Assembly: GCA_040752295.1 (NCBI GenBank)
Contig: JBFMFE010000066.1
Span: 1 to 30,421, forward strand
Length of the DNA stretch: 30,421 nt
Direction of reading: 5' to 3'
Source: JBFMFE01 sp040752295
Lineage (GTDB): Bacteria; UBP15; UBA6099; JBFMBQ01
Part shown: positions 1-7,823 of the stretch, piece by piece
Layout: each line of letters begins with the position of its first letter
Numbering within the stretch: position 1 is the stretch's first letter
Program-made: the position numbers and the translations under genes
The notes under the pieces: generated by a model
What the model saw: the letters and a program-made list of their open reading frames with translations, nothing else
The model's database searches: none
Told to the model about the DNA's origin: nothing

Positions 1-2
1 CG

Positions 3-497
3 GCGTGGCTGATCGCCCTGGCGGAAAACGTCGCGGGCAGTTCGGAACAGTTCATGGACGCGGTCGGGGGCGCCGCCGCGCCTGCGGACGAAGGGCTTGC
101 GGCTTCGTTGAGCTGGTGTGCGGAGAACCTGGAGGTCGTCGCCTCGCTCAGGGAAATTCTGCTCGAAGCCTGGATTCGCGGAGCGCCGTGCGAAAATTTC
201 TCGAACGCCGGCGCCGCCGAGTGGCTTTTCAACGCCGGCGCGGTTCTCCCGTTCTGGAGCGATTATGAAAACGCCGCTGACGAAATGCACAGACTGTGGA
301 TCGCGGCTTCAACGAAGAATCTCTACGAAGGCGACCTTGCGAAGAAGCTTCCGGACGGGCTGACCGGTGAAGTCATGATGAAACTCGAGAAGATAATTTA
401 TTACTCCGAGTCCACGGAGGAGACTCCCGAGATGAACCGGGAGTATATCGAGACAATAGCGCGCCTCGTGAGGAAGCTCATTCTTGAGATGAAGTGA
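3..497 (+). CDS. Unrecognised protein, C-terminal part only
   Basis: The frame is open from base 3 to the TGA at 495-497, so only the last 164 residues are visible and the start lies upstream of the window. The visible part looks soluble and mostly helical, with no obvious membrane segment, and ends in a basic helix (RLVRKLILEMK). It has an acidic, aromatic middle (residues near FWSDYENAADEMHRLW). I do not recognise a family and see no catalytic motif. The stop overlaps a GTG at 494, but the downstream aspartase more likely starts at 548, so the two genes may be cotranscribed without strict coupling. An 8-base GC-rich inverted repeat (499-506 / 509-516) lies between them. Confidence 0.6.
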   Translation, partial: AWLIALAENVAGSSEQFMDAVGGAAAPADEGLAASLSWCAENLEVVASLREILLEAWIRGAPCENFSNAGAAEWLFNAGAVLPFWSDYENAADEMHRLWIAASTKNLYEGDLAKKLPDGLTGEVMMKLEKIIYYSESTEETPEMNREYIETIARLVRKLILEMK

Positions 498-547
498 GCG
501 CCCCGCAGGCGGGGCGGTCAAAACAACAACGGACTGAGGTGTCGGGA

Positions 548-1942
548 GTGAAAACGCGGAAGGAGAAAGACAGTCTCGGCGAGCTTGAGGTGCCGGCGAA
601 CGCTTACTATGGAGTTCAGACCGCGCGCGCGGTGGCGAATTTTCCGATCAGCGGTCTGAAACCCTACCCGGAGCTTGTGGAGGCGTACGCGTGCATAAAG
701 AAAGCCGCCGCCATGGTCAATTCCCGGCTTGGGTTGCTTAGCGGGAAGCGGGCGCGGGCGATCATCCGAGCCGCCGACGAGGTTCTGCGCGGGAAATTCA
801 GGGACCAGTTCGTCGTGGACCCGTTCCAGGCGGGCGCCGGAACGTCTCACAACATGAACGTGAACGAGGTGATCGCGAACCGCGCGATAGAGATACTCGG
901 CGGCAGGCGGGGCGACTACTCGCTCGTCCATCCCAACGACCACGTGAACATGTCTCAGTCAACAAACGATACCTTCCCCACGGCGATGCGCATCTCGGCG
1001 CTCATGAAAGAAAAAAAACTTCTTCCCGAACTGGATGCCCTCGCCGGCGCCTTCAGGGCGAAGGGACGCGAATTCGGCGGCATTCTCAAGTCCGGGCGGA
1101 CCCACCTTCAGGATGCCACGCCCGTTACGCTCGGGCAGGAGTTCACGGCGTTCGCCGACACCCTCGCGAAGGCGGAGAACAGAATCAGAGCCGTCTCCCG
1201 CCGCCTCTGCGAACTCAACATCGGCGGCACGGCAACCGGCACCGGGCTGAACAGCCACCCGAGATACGCCGCCGAGATGGCGAAAACCCTCGCCGCGCTC
1301 ACAGGTCTTCCCCTCCGCAGGGGCAGGAACCTTATGGAACTCTGCCAGAGCACGACCGACGTCGCGGACTATTCCGGCGCGATAAAACTTCTCTCTCTCG
1401 ACCTTATGAAGACAGCCAACGACCTGCGTTTGATGTCGTCCGGTCCCACCACCGGTCTTGGAGAGATTCGCCTGCCGCCGGTTCAGCCCGGCTCATCCAT
1501 CATGCCGGGAAAGGTGAACCCCGTGATCTGCGAAATGACCAACATGGTCTGCTGCCAGGTCATCGGCAACGATCTCGCGGTCTCGATGGCGTCCCAGGCG
1601 TCCCAGCTTCAACTGAACGTCATGATGCCGGGCATGATCTTCGCGTTGCTGTTCTCGATGGAGATACTGACCAGCGCGATGAAGGTTCTGCGCGGGCGCT
1701 GCGTGGAAGGAATAGCCGCGCGTCCCGAGAGGTGCAGGCGCTACTTCGAAATCTCCCAGGGGCTTGCCACCGTGCTCAACCCCATCATCGGTTACGGCAG
1801 GGCGGCGGAAGTGGTGAAGGAGTCTGACCGCACGGGCGAGACGATTCTCGAAGTAATACGCCGCAGGAAGATACTCACCGAAGCCGAGATAAAGAAATAC
1901 TTCTCGCCGGGAAGACTGACGAGACCCGGAAGGATAAAATGA
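548..1942 (+). CDS. aspA: Aspartate ammonia-lyase (aspartase)
   Basis: Predicted to deaminate L-aspartate reversibly to fumarate and ammonia, linking amino-acid catabolism to the TCA cycle in the cytoplasm. The product is a fumarase/aspartase superfamily enzyme of 464 residues, the usual length. The superfamily signature GSSIMPGKVNP lies near residues 315-325 and carries the catalytic serine of the flexible SS loop; GTSHNMNVNE and HPNDHVNMSQSTND are the other conserved active-site blocks. The segment SQLQLNVMMP after the signature resembles aspartases (GQLQLNVMEP) more than FumC fumarases, so I prefer AspA; a fumarase cannot be fully excluded. Start: GTG 548 has GAGGTG six bases upstream and gives a normal N-terminus; GTG 494 and GTG 539 are in-frame alternatives. 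Confidence 0.88.
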   Translation: MKTRKEKDSLGELEVPANAYYGVQTARAVANFPISGLKPYPELVEAYACIKKAAAMVNSRLGLLSGKRARAIIRAADEVLRGKFRDQFVVDPFQAGAGTSHNMNVNEVIANRAIEILGGRRGDYSLVHPNDHVNMSQSTNDTFPTAMRISALMKEKKLLPELDALAGAFRAKGREFGGILKSGRTHLQDATPVTLGQEFTAFADTLAKAENRIRAVSRRLCELNIGGTATGTGLNSHPRYAAEMAKTLAALTGLPLRRGRNLMELCQSTTDVADYSGAIKLLSLDLMKTANDLRLMSSGPTTGLGEIRLPPVQPGSSIMPGKVNPVICEMTNMVCCQVIGNDLAVSMASQASQLQLNVMMPGMIFALLFSMEILTSAMKVLRGRCVEGIAARPERCRRYFEISQGLATVLNPIIGYGRAAEVVKESDRTGETILEVIRRRKILTEAEIKKYFSPGRLTRPGRIK

Positions 1943-2078
1943 CCGGTTTCGCCTCGGCTGTGACTGGTCCGGGGGACCGCGCCCCGCTTCATCCAGCCCG
2001 GAATCGCCGGCCGTGCGGCGGAAGCGCTGCCTCTCCAGGTTTGTATTGAGTTTTTCGGGAAGCGCGAACGTGCGGTTT

Positions 2079-2900
2079 TCAACCCAGGGCTTCGTCTATC
2101 AGTTCGCCGAAGGCGGCTGCGGCATTCTTCGCCGATTCTGCCGTCACTGCGAGGACGTCGCGATGCGTCAGCGTTTTTTCCTCCCGGTGAACATGCGAGT
2201 TGGAGATGCACGAAACCCCGAGCACCCTCATACCGAGCCGCCGCGCCTCCCGCGCCTCGAAGACGGTGGACATCCCCGCCGCGTCGGCGCCGATTTCCGC
2301 GAGAGTCCGCGCCTCGGACGGCGTCTCATACGCGGGACCCGCGAGGCAGGCGTAAACTCCGCGCTTCACGGGTATGCCCCGCGCGGTTCCGATCGAGACG
2401 AACCTCTCCGTCAGCGCGGGGTCGTAAACCTTTTCCCGTTTCGCCGCCGCCGCGCCACCTGTGAGGAAAGTGAGATTGACGTGGTCATCTATCGCCATGA
2501 GGTCGCCGGGATAGAGGCGGCGTGAGATGCCGCCCGCCGAGTTCGTGACGATCGCGATCCTGACTCCCAGCCGGGCGAGCAGATGAAGGGGCATCACCAT
2601 GTCTTCCCATGAGGCGCCCTCGTACAGGTGCACGCGCCCCTGGAATGCCGCCGCCCGTCGGGCGCCGAGGCGCCCGACGATCAGGTTTCCGGTGTGACCC
2701 TCGACCGTCGGCATACGAAAGCCCGGCAGCGATGAGCGCGTAAAGACGGCTTTGTTTTTCATTTCCGGGACGATGACGTGAAACCCGGTGCCGAGTATAA
2801 GCCCCGCCGCCGGTTTTTCGCGTATGCAATCGAGTACGAATTCCGCCGCGCGCGAGACTCGTTCCGACAGGTCTTTTTCAGTCCGTCCGTGGCAATTCAT
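2079..2900 (-). CDS. punA: Purine nucleoside phosphorylase (PNP, trimeric type)
   Basis: Predicted to cleave purine (deoxy)nucleosides with phosphate to the base and (deoxy)ribose-1-phosphate in purine salvage. The 273-residue length suits the trimeric PNP/MTAP family. Visible family blocks are LILGTGFH (phosphate-binding loop), PTVEGHTGNL, TNSAGGISRRLYPGDLM followed by DDHVNLT, and GPAYETPSEARTLAEIGADA with the purine-contacting Glu, then GMSTVFE and an Asn in SCISNSH that suits 6-oxopurines. Start: ATG 2900 is chosen because GGAAG lies five bases upstream; ATG 2912 and 2921 have no ribosome-binding site and fall in the putative -10 region. The gene is divergent from the rhomboid gene with an 81-base gap. 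Confidence 0.85.
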   Translation of the reverse strand: MNCHGRTEKDLSERVSRAAEFVLDCIREKPAAGLILGTGFHVIVPEMKNKAVFTRSSLPGFRMPTVEGHTGNLIVGRLGARRAAAFQGRVHLYEGASWEDMVMPLHLLARLGVRIAIVTNSAGGISRRLYPGDLMAIDDHVNLTFLTGGAAAAKREKVYDPALTERFVSIGTARGIPVKRGVYACLAGPAYETPSEARTLAEIGADAAGMSTVFEAREARRLGMRVLGVSCISNSHVHREEKTLTHRDVLAVTAESAKNAAAAFGELIDEALG

Positions 2901-2913
2901 GACGGCTTCCATT

Positions 2914-2942
2914 ATTATCATACATAAAAGATGGAGGCGTAA
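2914..2942 (-). promoter_or_regulatory. Candidate promoter for the PNP gene
   Basis: On the minus strand TTACGC (2937-2942), 17-base spacer, GATAAT (2914-2919). Transcription would start near 2907, just upstream of the GGAAG site and ATG 2900, which supports that start over the two upstream ATGs. The -35 is only a partial match. Confidence 0.4.
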
Positions 2943-2981
2943 GCCCGTCCGTGCCGGACGAACGGGCGGCGGAGGCGCGCG

Positions 2982-3701
2982 GTGATTCCGCTTCGGGACG
3001 ACATACCCTCGAGCAGGTTCCCTTTTGTCAACACAGCGATAATCGTTCTCTGCGTGCTCGGTTTCCTCTACGAGGTGAGCCTCGGACCGGGCGCCGGGAG
3101 GCTCGTTTTCGCGTACGGCGCGATACCCCTGAGAATTTTCGACCCCGGCGGTTACGGCGCCGGGGCGCGGGAATGGGCGCCGCAGTTCGTGACGGCGCTC
3201 TTTCTGCACGGAGGATGGGTGCACCTCGGGGGGAACATGCTGTACCTGTGGATTTTCGGCGACAACGTGGAGGACCGGCTGGGACACATCGGTTACGCCT
3301 TGTTCTACCTGCTGTGCGGAATCATCGCGACGCTGTCCCACTCGCTCGTTGCGCCCGGCTCACAATACCCTCTGATCGGGGCGAGCGGCGCCATAGCCGG
3401 CGTCCTCGGCGCCTACGTGGTGTCCTACCCCGGGGCGCGCGTCCTTACCGTGGTTCCGTTCTTCTATTTCGTCCAGTTCCTGCGCGTGCCCGCCGTGATC
3501 GTGCTCGGGTTCTGGTTCGTCCTTCAGCTTCTCAGCGGCGCCGCCTCAATCACCGCAGCTCACGGCGGCGGCGTGGCGTGGTTCGCCCACATCGGCGGCT
3601 TCGTCGCCGGCGCCCTGCTCGTCCTGATTTTCCCGGACAGGAGAAGGAGGAAGCGAAGGTTCAGGAGAGCCGCCGCCCGGTTCCCGATGGATGGAGAGTG
3701 A
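2982..3701 (+). CDS. Rhomboid-family intramembrane serine protease
   Basis: A polytopic inner-membrane protein of 239 residues with about six hydrophobic segments. The catalytic dyad is readable: Ser135 in GASGA and His203 in WFAHIGGF. The oxyanion/structural block HGGWVHLGGNM (His76, His81, Asn85) precedes them, as in bacterial rhomboids of the GlpG superfamily that cut membrane-anchored substrates. The long soluble loop between segments 1 and 2 (residues 35-68) and the Arg-rich C-terminal tail (RRRRKRRFRRAA) are typical of the small cytosolic-tail type. The start is GTG 2982 with a GGAGG about ten bases upstream. The metallo-hydrolase gene follows 56 bases later on the same strand. The substrate is unknown. 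Confidence 0.9.
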   Translation: MIPLRDDIPSSRFPFVNTAIIVLCVLGFLYEVSLGPGAGRLVFAYGAIPLRIFDPGGYGAGAREWAPQFVTALFLHGGWVHLGGNMLYLWIFGDNVEDRLGHIGYALFYLLCGIIATLSHSLVAPGSQYPLIGASGAIAGVLGAYVVSYPGARVLTVVPFFYFVQFLRVPAVIVLGFWFVLQLLSGAASITAAHGGGVAWFAHIGGFVAGALLVLIFPDRRRRKRRFRRAAARFPMDGE

Positions 3702-3757
3702 ATGGTCTTTCAAGCGTTTTATCGAAAAACCGACGCGCCGAAGGAAAGGAACCCGCA

Positions 3758-4594
3758 ATGGCGATGAGGGTGTGCGTTTTAGGGAGCGGCAGCGGCGGCA
3801 ACTGTACCCTCGTGGAAGGCGAGCGCACGCGCGTTCTCATAGACGCTGGAAGGCTCTCCGTGAAGTACATACGTGAGAGCCTCGAAAAGCTCGGCGTCCG
3901 CCTGGACGAAATCACGGGCATCGTGGCGACGCACGCTCACGGCGATCACGTTGACAAGACAACCTTTTCGCTCGTGAGAAAGTACTGCATACCGCTCCAC
4001 GTGCATTCGGGCACGATGCCGTGCGTGACGGCGGCGACGGGCGCTTTTTCGGAGCTGGAGCGGGGCGGTTCAATATGCCTGTTCGAAACGGAACCGTTTA
4101 CGGTGGGCGAATTCCTGATCGCGCCGTACAGGGTTCCACATGCCAACGACTGGGGCAGGAACTCCGCGGGGGCGCCGGTCGGGTTCGTCATCGAGCAGCG
4201 TCCCGGAGGCGCGAAACTCGGATACGCCACCGACCTGGGAACGGTTCCGGAGACCCTCGTAGAGGCCTTCGCCGGCTCGGACGCCCTCGTTCTTGAATCG
4301 AACCACGACGTGGAATGGGAGTATATGTCCGGCAGACCTCCGTGGCTCGTGAACTGGGTCGTGAGCGACAGGGGGCATCTGTCGAACGATCAGGCGGGAA
4401 ACGCCCTTTCGGCGATTCTGGCAAGGAGCGCACACCGGCCGAAGGGGATACTGCTCGCCCACCTCAGCCGCGACTGCAACAGCGAACAACTCGCGCTCGG
4501 CGTCGTTAGGTCCCATCTGCGCCTCGCCGGCTTCGACGGATTTTTCACAGCGGCGTGCCGACAGAGAGAGATCAGCCCCGTCATCGAGTTCTGA
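3758..4594 (+). CDS. Metallo-beta-lactamase-fold hydrolase (YycJ/WalJ-like)
   Basis: A 278-residue soluble MBL-fold protein. The metal-binding motif is THAHGDH at residues 58-64 (HxHxDH), and later His and Asp ligands are plausible at RVPHANDWG, YATDLG and LAHLSRDC. The N-terminus MRVCVLGSGSGGNCTLVEG and VLIDAG match the YycJ/WalJ group, which is linked to DNA processing or cell-wall signalling in Firmicutes; that role is not assured here. SNHDVEWEYMSGRPPWLVNWVVSDRGHLSN is a well-conserved block of the same group. Start ATG 3758 follows GGAAAGGA with good spacing. Probably cotranscribed with the rhomboid gene. Confidence 0.85.
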   Translation: MAMRVCVLGSGSGGNCTLVEGERTRVLIDAGRLSVKYIRESLEKLGVRLDEITGIVATHAHGDHVDKTTFSLVRKYCIPLHVHSGTMPCVTAATGAFSELERGGSICLFETEPFTVGEFLIAPYRVPHANDWGRNSAGAPVGFVIEQRPGGAKLGYATDLGTVPETLVEAFAGSDALVLESNHDVEWEYMSGRPPWLVNWVVSDRGHLSNDQAGNALSAILARSAHRPKGILLAHLSRDCNSEQLALGVVRSHLRLAGFDGFFTAACRQREISPVIEF

Positions 4595-4695
4595 TCCGCC
4601 GTTGAACCCGCAACTCCGGCAGCCCTGAAGCGCCATGCCGGCACGTGAGCGGGGACCGACGAGAGACTTCGACCGCGTGAAGCCCGAAAAATGTT

Positions 4696-4724
4696 TTGAC
4701 ATCCCGGCGCGGTTTGGGTATCAT
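4696..4724 (+). promoter_or_regulatory. Sigma-70-type promoter of the FabG-like gene at 4769
   Basis: TTGACA (4696-4701), exactly 17 bases, then TATCAT (4719-4724): a full-consensus -35 and a 5-of-6 -10. Predicted transcription start near 4731, leaving a leader of about 38 bases with a GGGGGTGAT ribosome-binding site before ATG 4769. Confidence 0.75.
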
Positions 4725-4730
4725 TCGCCG

Positions 4731-4746
4731 TGTGAAAACGTTCACA
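4731..4746 (+). promoter_or_regulatory. Palindromic operator-like site at the transcription start
   Basis: TGTGAAAACGTTCACA: TGTGA-N6-TCACA half-sites, extended to six-base arms TGTGAA/TTCACA. This equals the CRP/FNR-family recognition pattern, but it lies downstream of the -10 and over the predicted transcription start, where bound protein would block rather than activate. No regulator gene adjoins it. Confidence 0.55.
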
Positions 4747-4768
4747 AACTCAAACGGGGGGTGATGTA

Positions 4769-5581
4769 ATGGCAATACTGGACGATTTCAGAATTGACGG
4801 GAGAGTTGCGATCGTGACCGGCGCGGGCAGGGGCATAGGTCAAGGGGTAGCTAAAGTCTACGGCGAGGCCAAAGCGAAGGTCGTCGTCGCCGACCTGGAC
4901 GAGGGACCGGCGAAAGAGACGCTCGAGATGGTCAAGGCTGCTGGAGGCGAGGGCGTCGTGGTCACGGGCGACGTCTCCAAAAAGGCGGACGTTGAAAAGA
5001 TCGTCAAAACGGCGCTCGACACCTACGGCGGGCTGGATATCATGGCGAACATCGCCGGCATCACGCGCGACGGGATGGCGCACAAGATGACCGAGGACAT
5101 GTGGGATTTCATCATAGGGGTCAACCTCAAAGGTACGTTCTTCTGCTGTCAGGCGGCGCTCAACGCCATGCGCGACCTTGCGAAGAAGGAGGGAAAAGAG
5201 CCGAAATCCCGCAAGATCGTGAACATCTCGTCAATCGCCGGTCTGTACGGAAACAAGGGGCAGGCGAACTACTCGGCGGCAAAATCGGGAATCATCGGAC
5301 TGACGAAGACGATGGCAATCGAGGGGCTGATGTTCAGGATTGGATGCAACTGCGTCGCCCCCGGCTGGGTTGACACAAGGCTCACACGCGAGAAGAAGGA
5401 AGGAGAGGTAATCGGTATCCCGGCGCAGGACAGGCAGATGTCCCTCATGTTCATGAACGCCATGAACATCCGCATCGGCGTCCCGCTGGACCTTGCGAGG
5501 GTCGTCTACTTCCTCTCGTGCGACGCTTCGGACTACGTCGTCGGTCAGACCATCAACGTGAGCGGCGGTCTGAGAGTGTGA
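4769..5581 (+). CDS. FabG-like short-chain dehydrogenase/reductase
   Basis: A classical NAD(P)-dependent SDR of 270 residues. Cofactor loop TGAGRGIG (residues 17-24), NIAG (94-97) in place of NNAG, catalytic Ser near 154-155 (NISSIAG) and Tyr168-x3-Lys172 (YSAAK). Asp42 at the end of strand 2 (VVVADLDE) suggests NAD rather than NADP. Closest in look to 3-oxoacyl-ACP reductase or 3-hydroxyacyl-CoA dehydrogenase type enzymes, but the substrate cannot be read from sequence. A Met-rich insert (MSLMFMNAMNIRIG, about 230-243) replaces the usual substrate lid. It appears to be a single-gene unit, with its own promoter and operator-like site upstream and a strong hairpin terminator 6 bases after the stop. 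Confidence 0.85.
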   Translation: MAILDDFRIDGRVAIVTGAGRGIGQGVAKVYGEAKAKVVVADLDEGPAKETLEMVKAAGGEGVVVTGDVSKKADVEKIVKTALDTYGGLDIMANIAGITRDGMAHKMTEDMWDFIIGVNLKGTFFCCQAALNAMRDLAKKEGKEPKSRKIVNISSIAGLYGNKGQANYSAAKSGIIGLTKTMAIEGLMFRIGCNCVAPGWVDTRLTREKKEGEVIGIPAQDRQMSLMFMNAMNIRIGVPLDLARVVYFLSCDASDYVVGQTINVSGGLRV

Positions 5582-5585
5582 GGAA

Positions 5586-5614
5586 AAGCCCCCGGCGCCT
5601 CCGGGGGGCGCTTT
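5586..5614. terminator. Bidirectional intrinsic terminator between convergent genes
   Basis: A nine-pair GC-rich stem GCCCCCGG.. / ..CCGGGGGGC (5588-5609) flanked by AAAA on the left and TTT on the right, between the dehydrogenase (plus) and the TPR gene (minus). Works on paper in both directions. Confidence 0.75.
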
Positions 5615-5620
5615 CGCGTG

Positions 5621-6289
5621 TCATATCTCGATCCCCCACAGGTCGCGGTGGCGGAGCCTGTTTTCGGGATCGAGTCGTACCGCTTCCGCGAAGTGTGCCT
5701 CGGCTTTGTCGTCGAGTCCCACCTTCATGTATGCGATCCCCAGGTGGTTATGCGCCGCCGGGTTCGATGGGTTGAGTTCGAGCGCCTTTTTCAGGTGGGT
5801 TATCGCCTCGTCGAACCTTCCGAGATGGTGGAGGCAGACGGCGGCGCCGAGGCGGGCTTCGATCAGCCCGTCGCAGACCTCGAGCGCGCGACGGAACCAC
5901 TCCACGGCACGCTCGTATCCCGCGTAAAATTTCCCTTCGAGTATCCCCTTCAGGCACAGCGCGTTCCCGTTCGCGGGGTCGAGGGAAAGGGCTTTCTCGA
6001 GCGGTCCCCGCGCTTCACCGGGGTTCCCCTTTGAAAGGTGGACCCTCGCGACGTTGCACAACACGTCCGCGTCTTCGGGCTTTTCTCTCATCAGCAGGTC
6101 GAGATGTTTCATGGCTTCGTCGAACGCGCCCAGTTGAATGAACACGACGGCGAGGTTGTAACGCGCGGCGGCATGACGCGGGTTTTCTTCGAGAGCCGCT
6201 TCGAGACAGCGGGCGGCGCGCTCGTGCATGCCGTCCCTCGCGAGGTTCATTCCATCCGGGAACAGGCTTGCAACGGTCGGTCTGCGCAT
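5621..6289 (-). CDS. Tetratricopeptide-repeat (TPR) protein
   Basis: A 222-residue protein that is almost entirely TPR: six consecutive ~34-residue helical pairs can be laid out from residue 9 (LFPDGMNLARDG..) to the C-terminus, with typical G-Y/F-A-P positions, e.g. AVCLHHLGRFDEAITHLKKA. It should serve as a protein-protein interaction scaffold; no enzymatic domain or signal peptide is visible. Start ATG 6289 is preferred because it just includes the first repeat; a TTG at 6352 would add 21 residues with no ribosome-binding site. It lies 85 bases downstream of the phosphoglycerate mutase gene on the same strand and may be cotranscribed. The partner is unknown. Confidence 0.8.
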   Translation of the reverse strand: MRRPTVASLFPDGMNLARDGMHERAARCLEAALEENPRHAAARYNLAVVFIQLGAFDEAMKHLDLLMREKPEDADVLCNVARVHLSKGNPGEARGPLEKALSLDPANGNALCLKGILEGKFYAGYERAVEWFRRALEVCDGLIEARLGAAVCLHHLGRFDEAITHLKKALELNPSNPAAHNHLGIAYMKVGLDDKAEAHFAEAVRLDPENRLRHRDLWGIEI

Positions 6290-6374
6290 AAGGAGAGAAA
6301 TATTATTGGCGGCTGCCGCGGAACTGATGAAAAGAACCGTCCGCCCCTTCAACCGGCTTTAACGGGGTGGCGTC

Positions 6375-7580
6375 TCATGCTCCGAATTTCAGCAGTTTCA
6401 GCGCGTTCGCCATCAGGAGGGGCATGAGCTGAACCGAGCTGATCCTGCCAAGTCCTCCGGCCGCGCAATCGTTCTCGGAGAAGCGCGCGGCGCGGTCCCT
6501 GCGGCAGTATCTGGACCGTATCACGACGGGCAGCGGGTGCCAGCTGTGAGATTTGAGAATCGCGGGCGTGGAGTGGTCCCCGGTGATGGCGAGCACGTCC
6601 GGCTCCTTCGCAAGCAGTTCGGGAAGATGACGGTCAACCTCCTCGATCACCTCGACCTTTCCCTCGAAGTCGCCGTCCTCGCCCCGGCTGTCGGTCTTCT
6701 TTACATGAAGATAAAAAAAGTCGTACCCGTCGAAATTGTTGATGACGCATTTGAACTCTTCGGCGACGGTTTCCCCGGGTTCGAGCACGTCCATGCCCAC
6801 GAACCTCGCTATGCCGCGGTAGTCGGGATAAACGGCGACCGCCGCGGGAGCGAGCCGGTGTACTTCCTTCATAGAGGGCAGGGACGGATAGCCGTCGAAC
6901 CCCCTGAGGAGCAGAAAGTTGGCTGGGGACTCGTCCCGGAGGATTTCCGCGGCTTTAGCGAGGTAAGCGTTCGCGACCTTAGCGGTCCGCCCGGCGACCT
7001 TTTCGAGCGCCGTGACCGCTTTCGGCGTTTTTCCTTCCTTCTGCGGGTCGGAATCGGTGAGTTTCCCGGACAGGTTTTCGCCTCTGAAGACCACCACGCA
7101 CCTGTGTTCTTTCACCGGGCGGGTGAATATGGTGACGCCGTCAATCTCGGTGTCGCCGATCTTTTCGCACAGGCGCCTGTTTTCGTCCGTGGGGATTCTT
7201 CCCGCGCGCCTGTCGGTGATGACGCCGTCGGGTCCGGCGGTCGCGAAGTTGCCTCGCGCGGCGACGTCGCCGGGTTCGAGGTCGAATCCTATGCCCGCGG
7301 CGGCGAGCATCCCGCGTCCGATTTCCCACCGGACGGGGTCGTAGCCGAAGAGCGAGAGGTGCGCGGGACCGCTGCCCGGCGTGATGCCCGGCGCGACCGG
7401 GTCCATCAGTCCGGTCGTGCCGTGGAACGCGAGTTCGTCCATGTTGGGAGTGCGCGCCGTTTCAAGCTCGGTCAGTCCGCCCTCGTGGGTCTCGACGCCT
7501 CCGAGGCCGTCCATCACGATCAGCACGATCCTCGACGGAGTCCTTATCGAAAGTTCTCTCATGAGGTCGAGGTAGTCCAT
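6375..7580 (-). CDS. apgM: Cofactor-independent phosphoglycerate mutase, archaeal type (ApgM)
   Basis: Predicted to interconvert 3- and 2-phosphoglycerate in glycolysis/gluconeogenesis. The 401-residue length is that of the ApgM/iPGM2 branch of the alkaline-phosphatase superfamily. Features: metal-binding VMDGLGG with Asp24, SGPAHLSLFGYDP containing the phosphorylated serine, GRGMLAAAGIGFDLEPGDVAARGNFAT, FFYLHVKKTDSRGEDGDF, and TGDHSTP with late metal ligands. Start ATG 7580 has GGGAGGA upstream. The C-terminal segment (SSVQLMPLLMANALKLLKFGA) is complete. ApgM-type enzymes are common in Archaea and scattered in bacteria, including delta-proteobacterial lineages. Its substrate motif does not suggest phosphonate or phosphopentomutase activity. 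Confidence 0.9.
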   Translation of the reverse strand: MDYLDLMRELSIRTPSRIVLIVMDGLGGVETHEGGLTELETARTPNMDELAFHGTTGLMDPVAPGITPGSGPAHLSLFGYDPVRWEIGRGMLAAAGIGFDLEPGDVAARGNFATAGPDGVITDRRAGRIPTDENRRLCEKIGDTEIDGVTIFTRPVKEHRCVVVFRGENLSGKLTDSDPQKEGKTPKAVTALEKVAGRTAKVANAYLAKAAEILRDESPANFLLLRGFDGYPSLPSMKEVHRLAPAAVAVYPDYRGIARFVGMDVLEPGETVAEEFKCVINNFDGYDFFYLHVKKTDSRGEDGDFEGKVEVIEEVDRHLPELLAKEPDVLAITGDHSTPAILKSHSWHPLPVVIRSRYCRRDRAARFSENDCAAGGLGRISSVQLMPLLMANALKLLKFGA

Positions 7581-7730
7581 GTCTCATCCTCCCGGGGCGC
7601 TTCTTCGGGTGTTCTTTTCCGGTTTCCAAATGTTAATTGCGGCACAGCGTGTTTGCAACTGCGGGCGGCGTCCGGCGCCGGGTACCGAAGCACTGACGGG
7701 GGAGCGCGACGGGCGGTCCGCGGACGGAGC

Positions 7731-7750
7731 CGCCCGGCGGGCGTTTTTTT
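7731..7750 (+). terminator. Orphan intrinsic terminator
   Basis: Stem CGCCC (7731-7735), loop GGC, GGGCG (7739-7743) directly followed by seven T (7744-7750); a wider stem CGGGCGG/CCGCCCG (7710-7716 / 7730-7736) is an alternative fold. No plus-strand protein gene ends just upstream, so it would end a short untranslated transcript from within 7581-7730, or is a leader attenuator. Confidence 0.5.
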
Positions 7751-7787
7751 CCAGCGTCAATCGGGTCGCGGCTCTGCAAAGTCGTTC

Positions 7788-7815
7788 TTGAACGGGTCCG
7801 CCGGAAAAGTATAAT
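7788..7815 (+). promoter_or_regulatory. Promoter of the hybrid histidine kinase
   Basis: TTGAAC (7788-7793), 16 bases, TATAAT (7810-7815). The expected start, about 7822, is only one or two bases before ATG 7824, so the transcript would be nearly leaderless; no Shine-Dalgarno sequence is present. Confidence 0.7.
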
Positions 7816-7823
7816 TTCAGTGT

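Noticed and set aside
499..516. Perfect GC-rich inverted repeat CGCCCCGC/GCGGGGCG as a terminator of the first gene
   Set aside because: No T-run follows on either strand, and the distance to the aspartase start (GTG 548) suits readthrough within one transcript.
2951..3757. Long plus-strand frame leading into the MBL-fold gene
   Set aside because: The upstream part is an Arg-rich shadow of the rhomboid gene; the real start is ATG 3758 with a strong ribosome-binding site.
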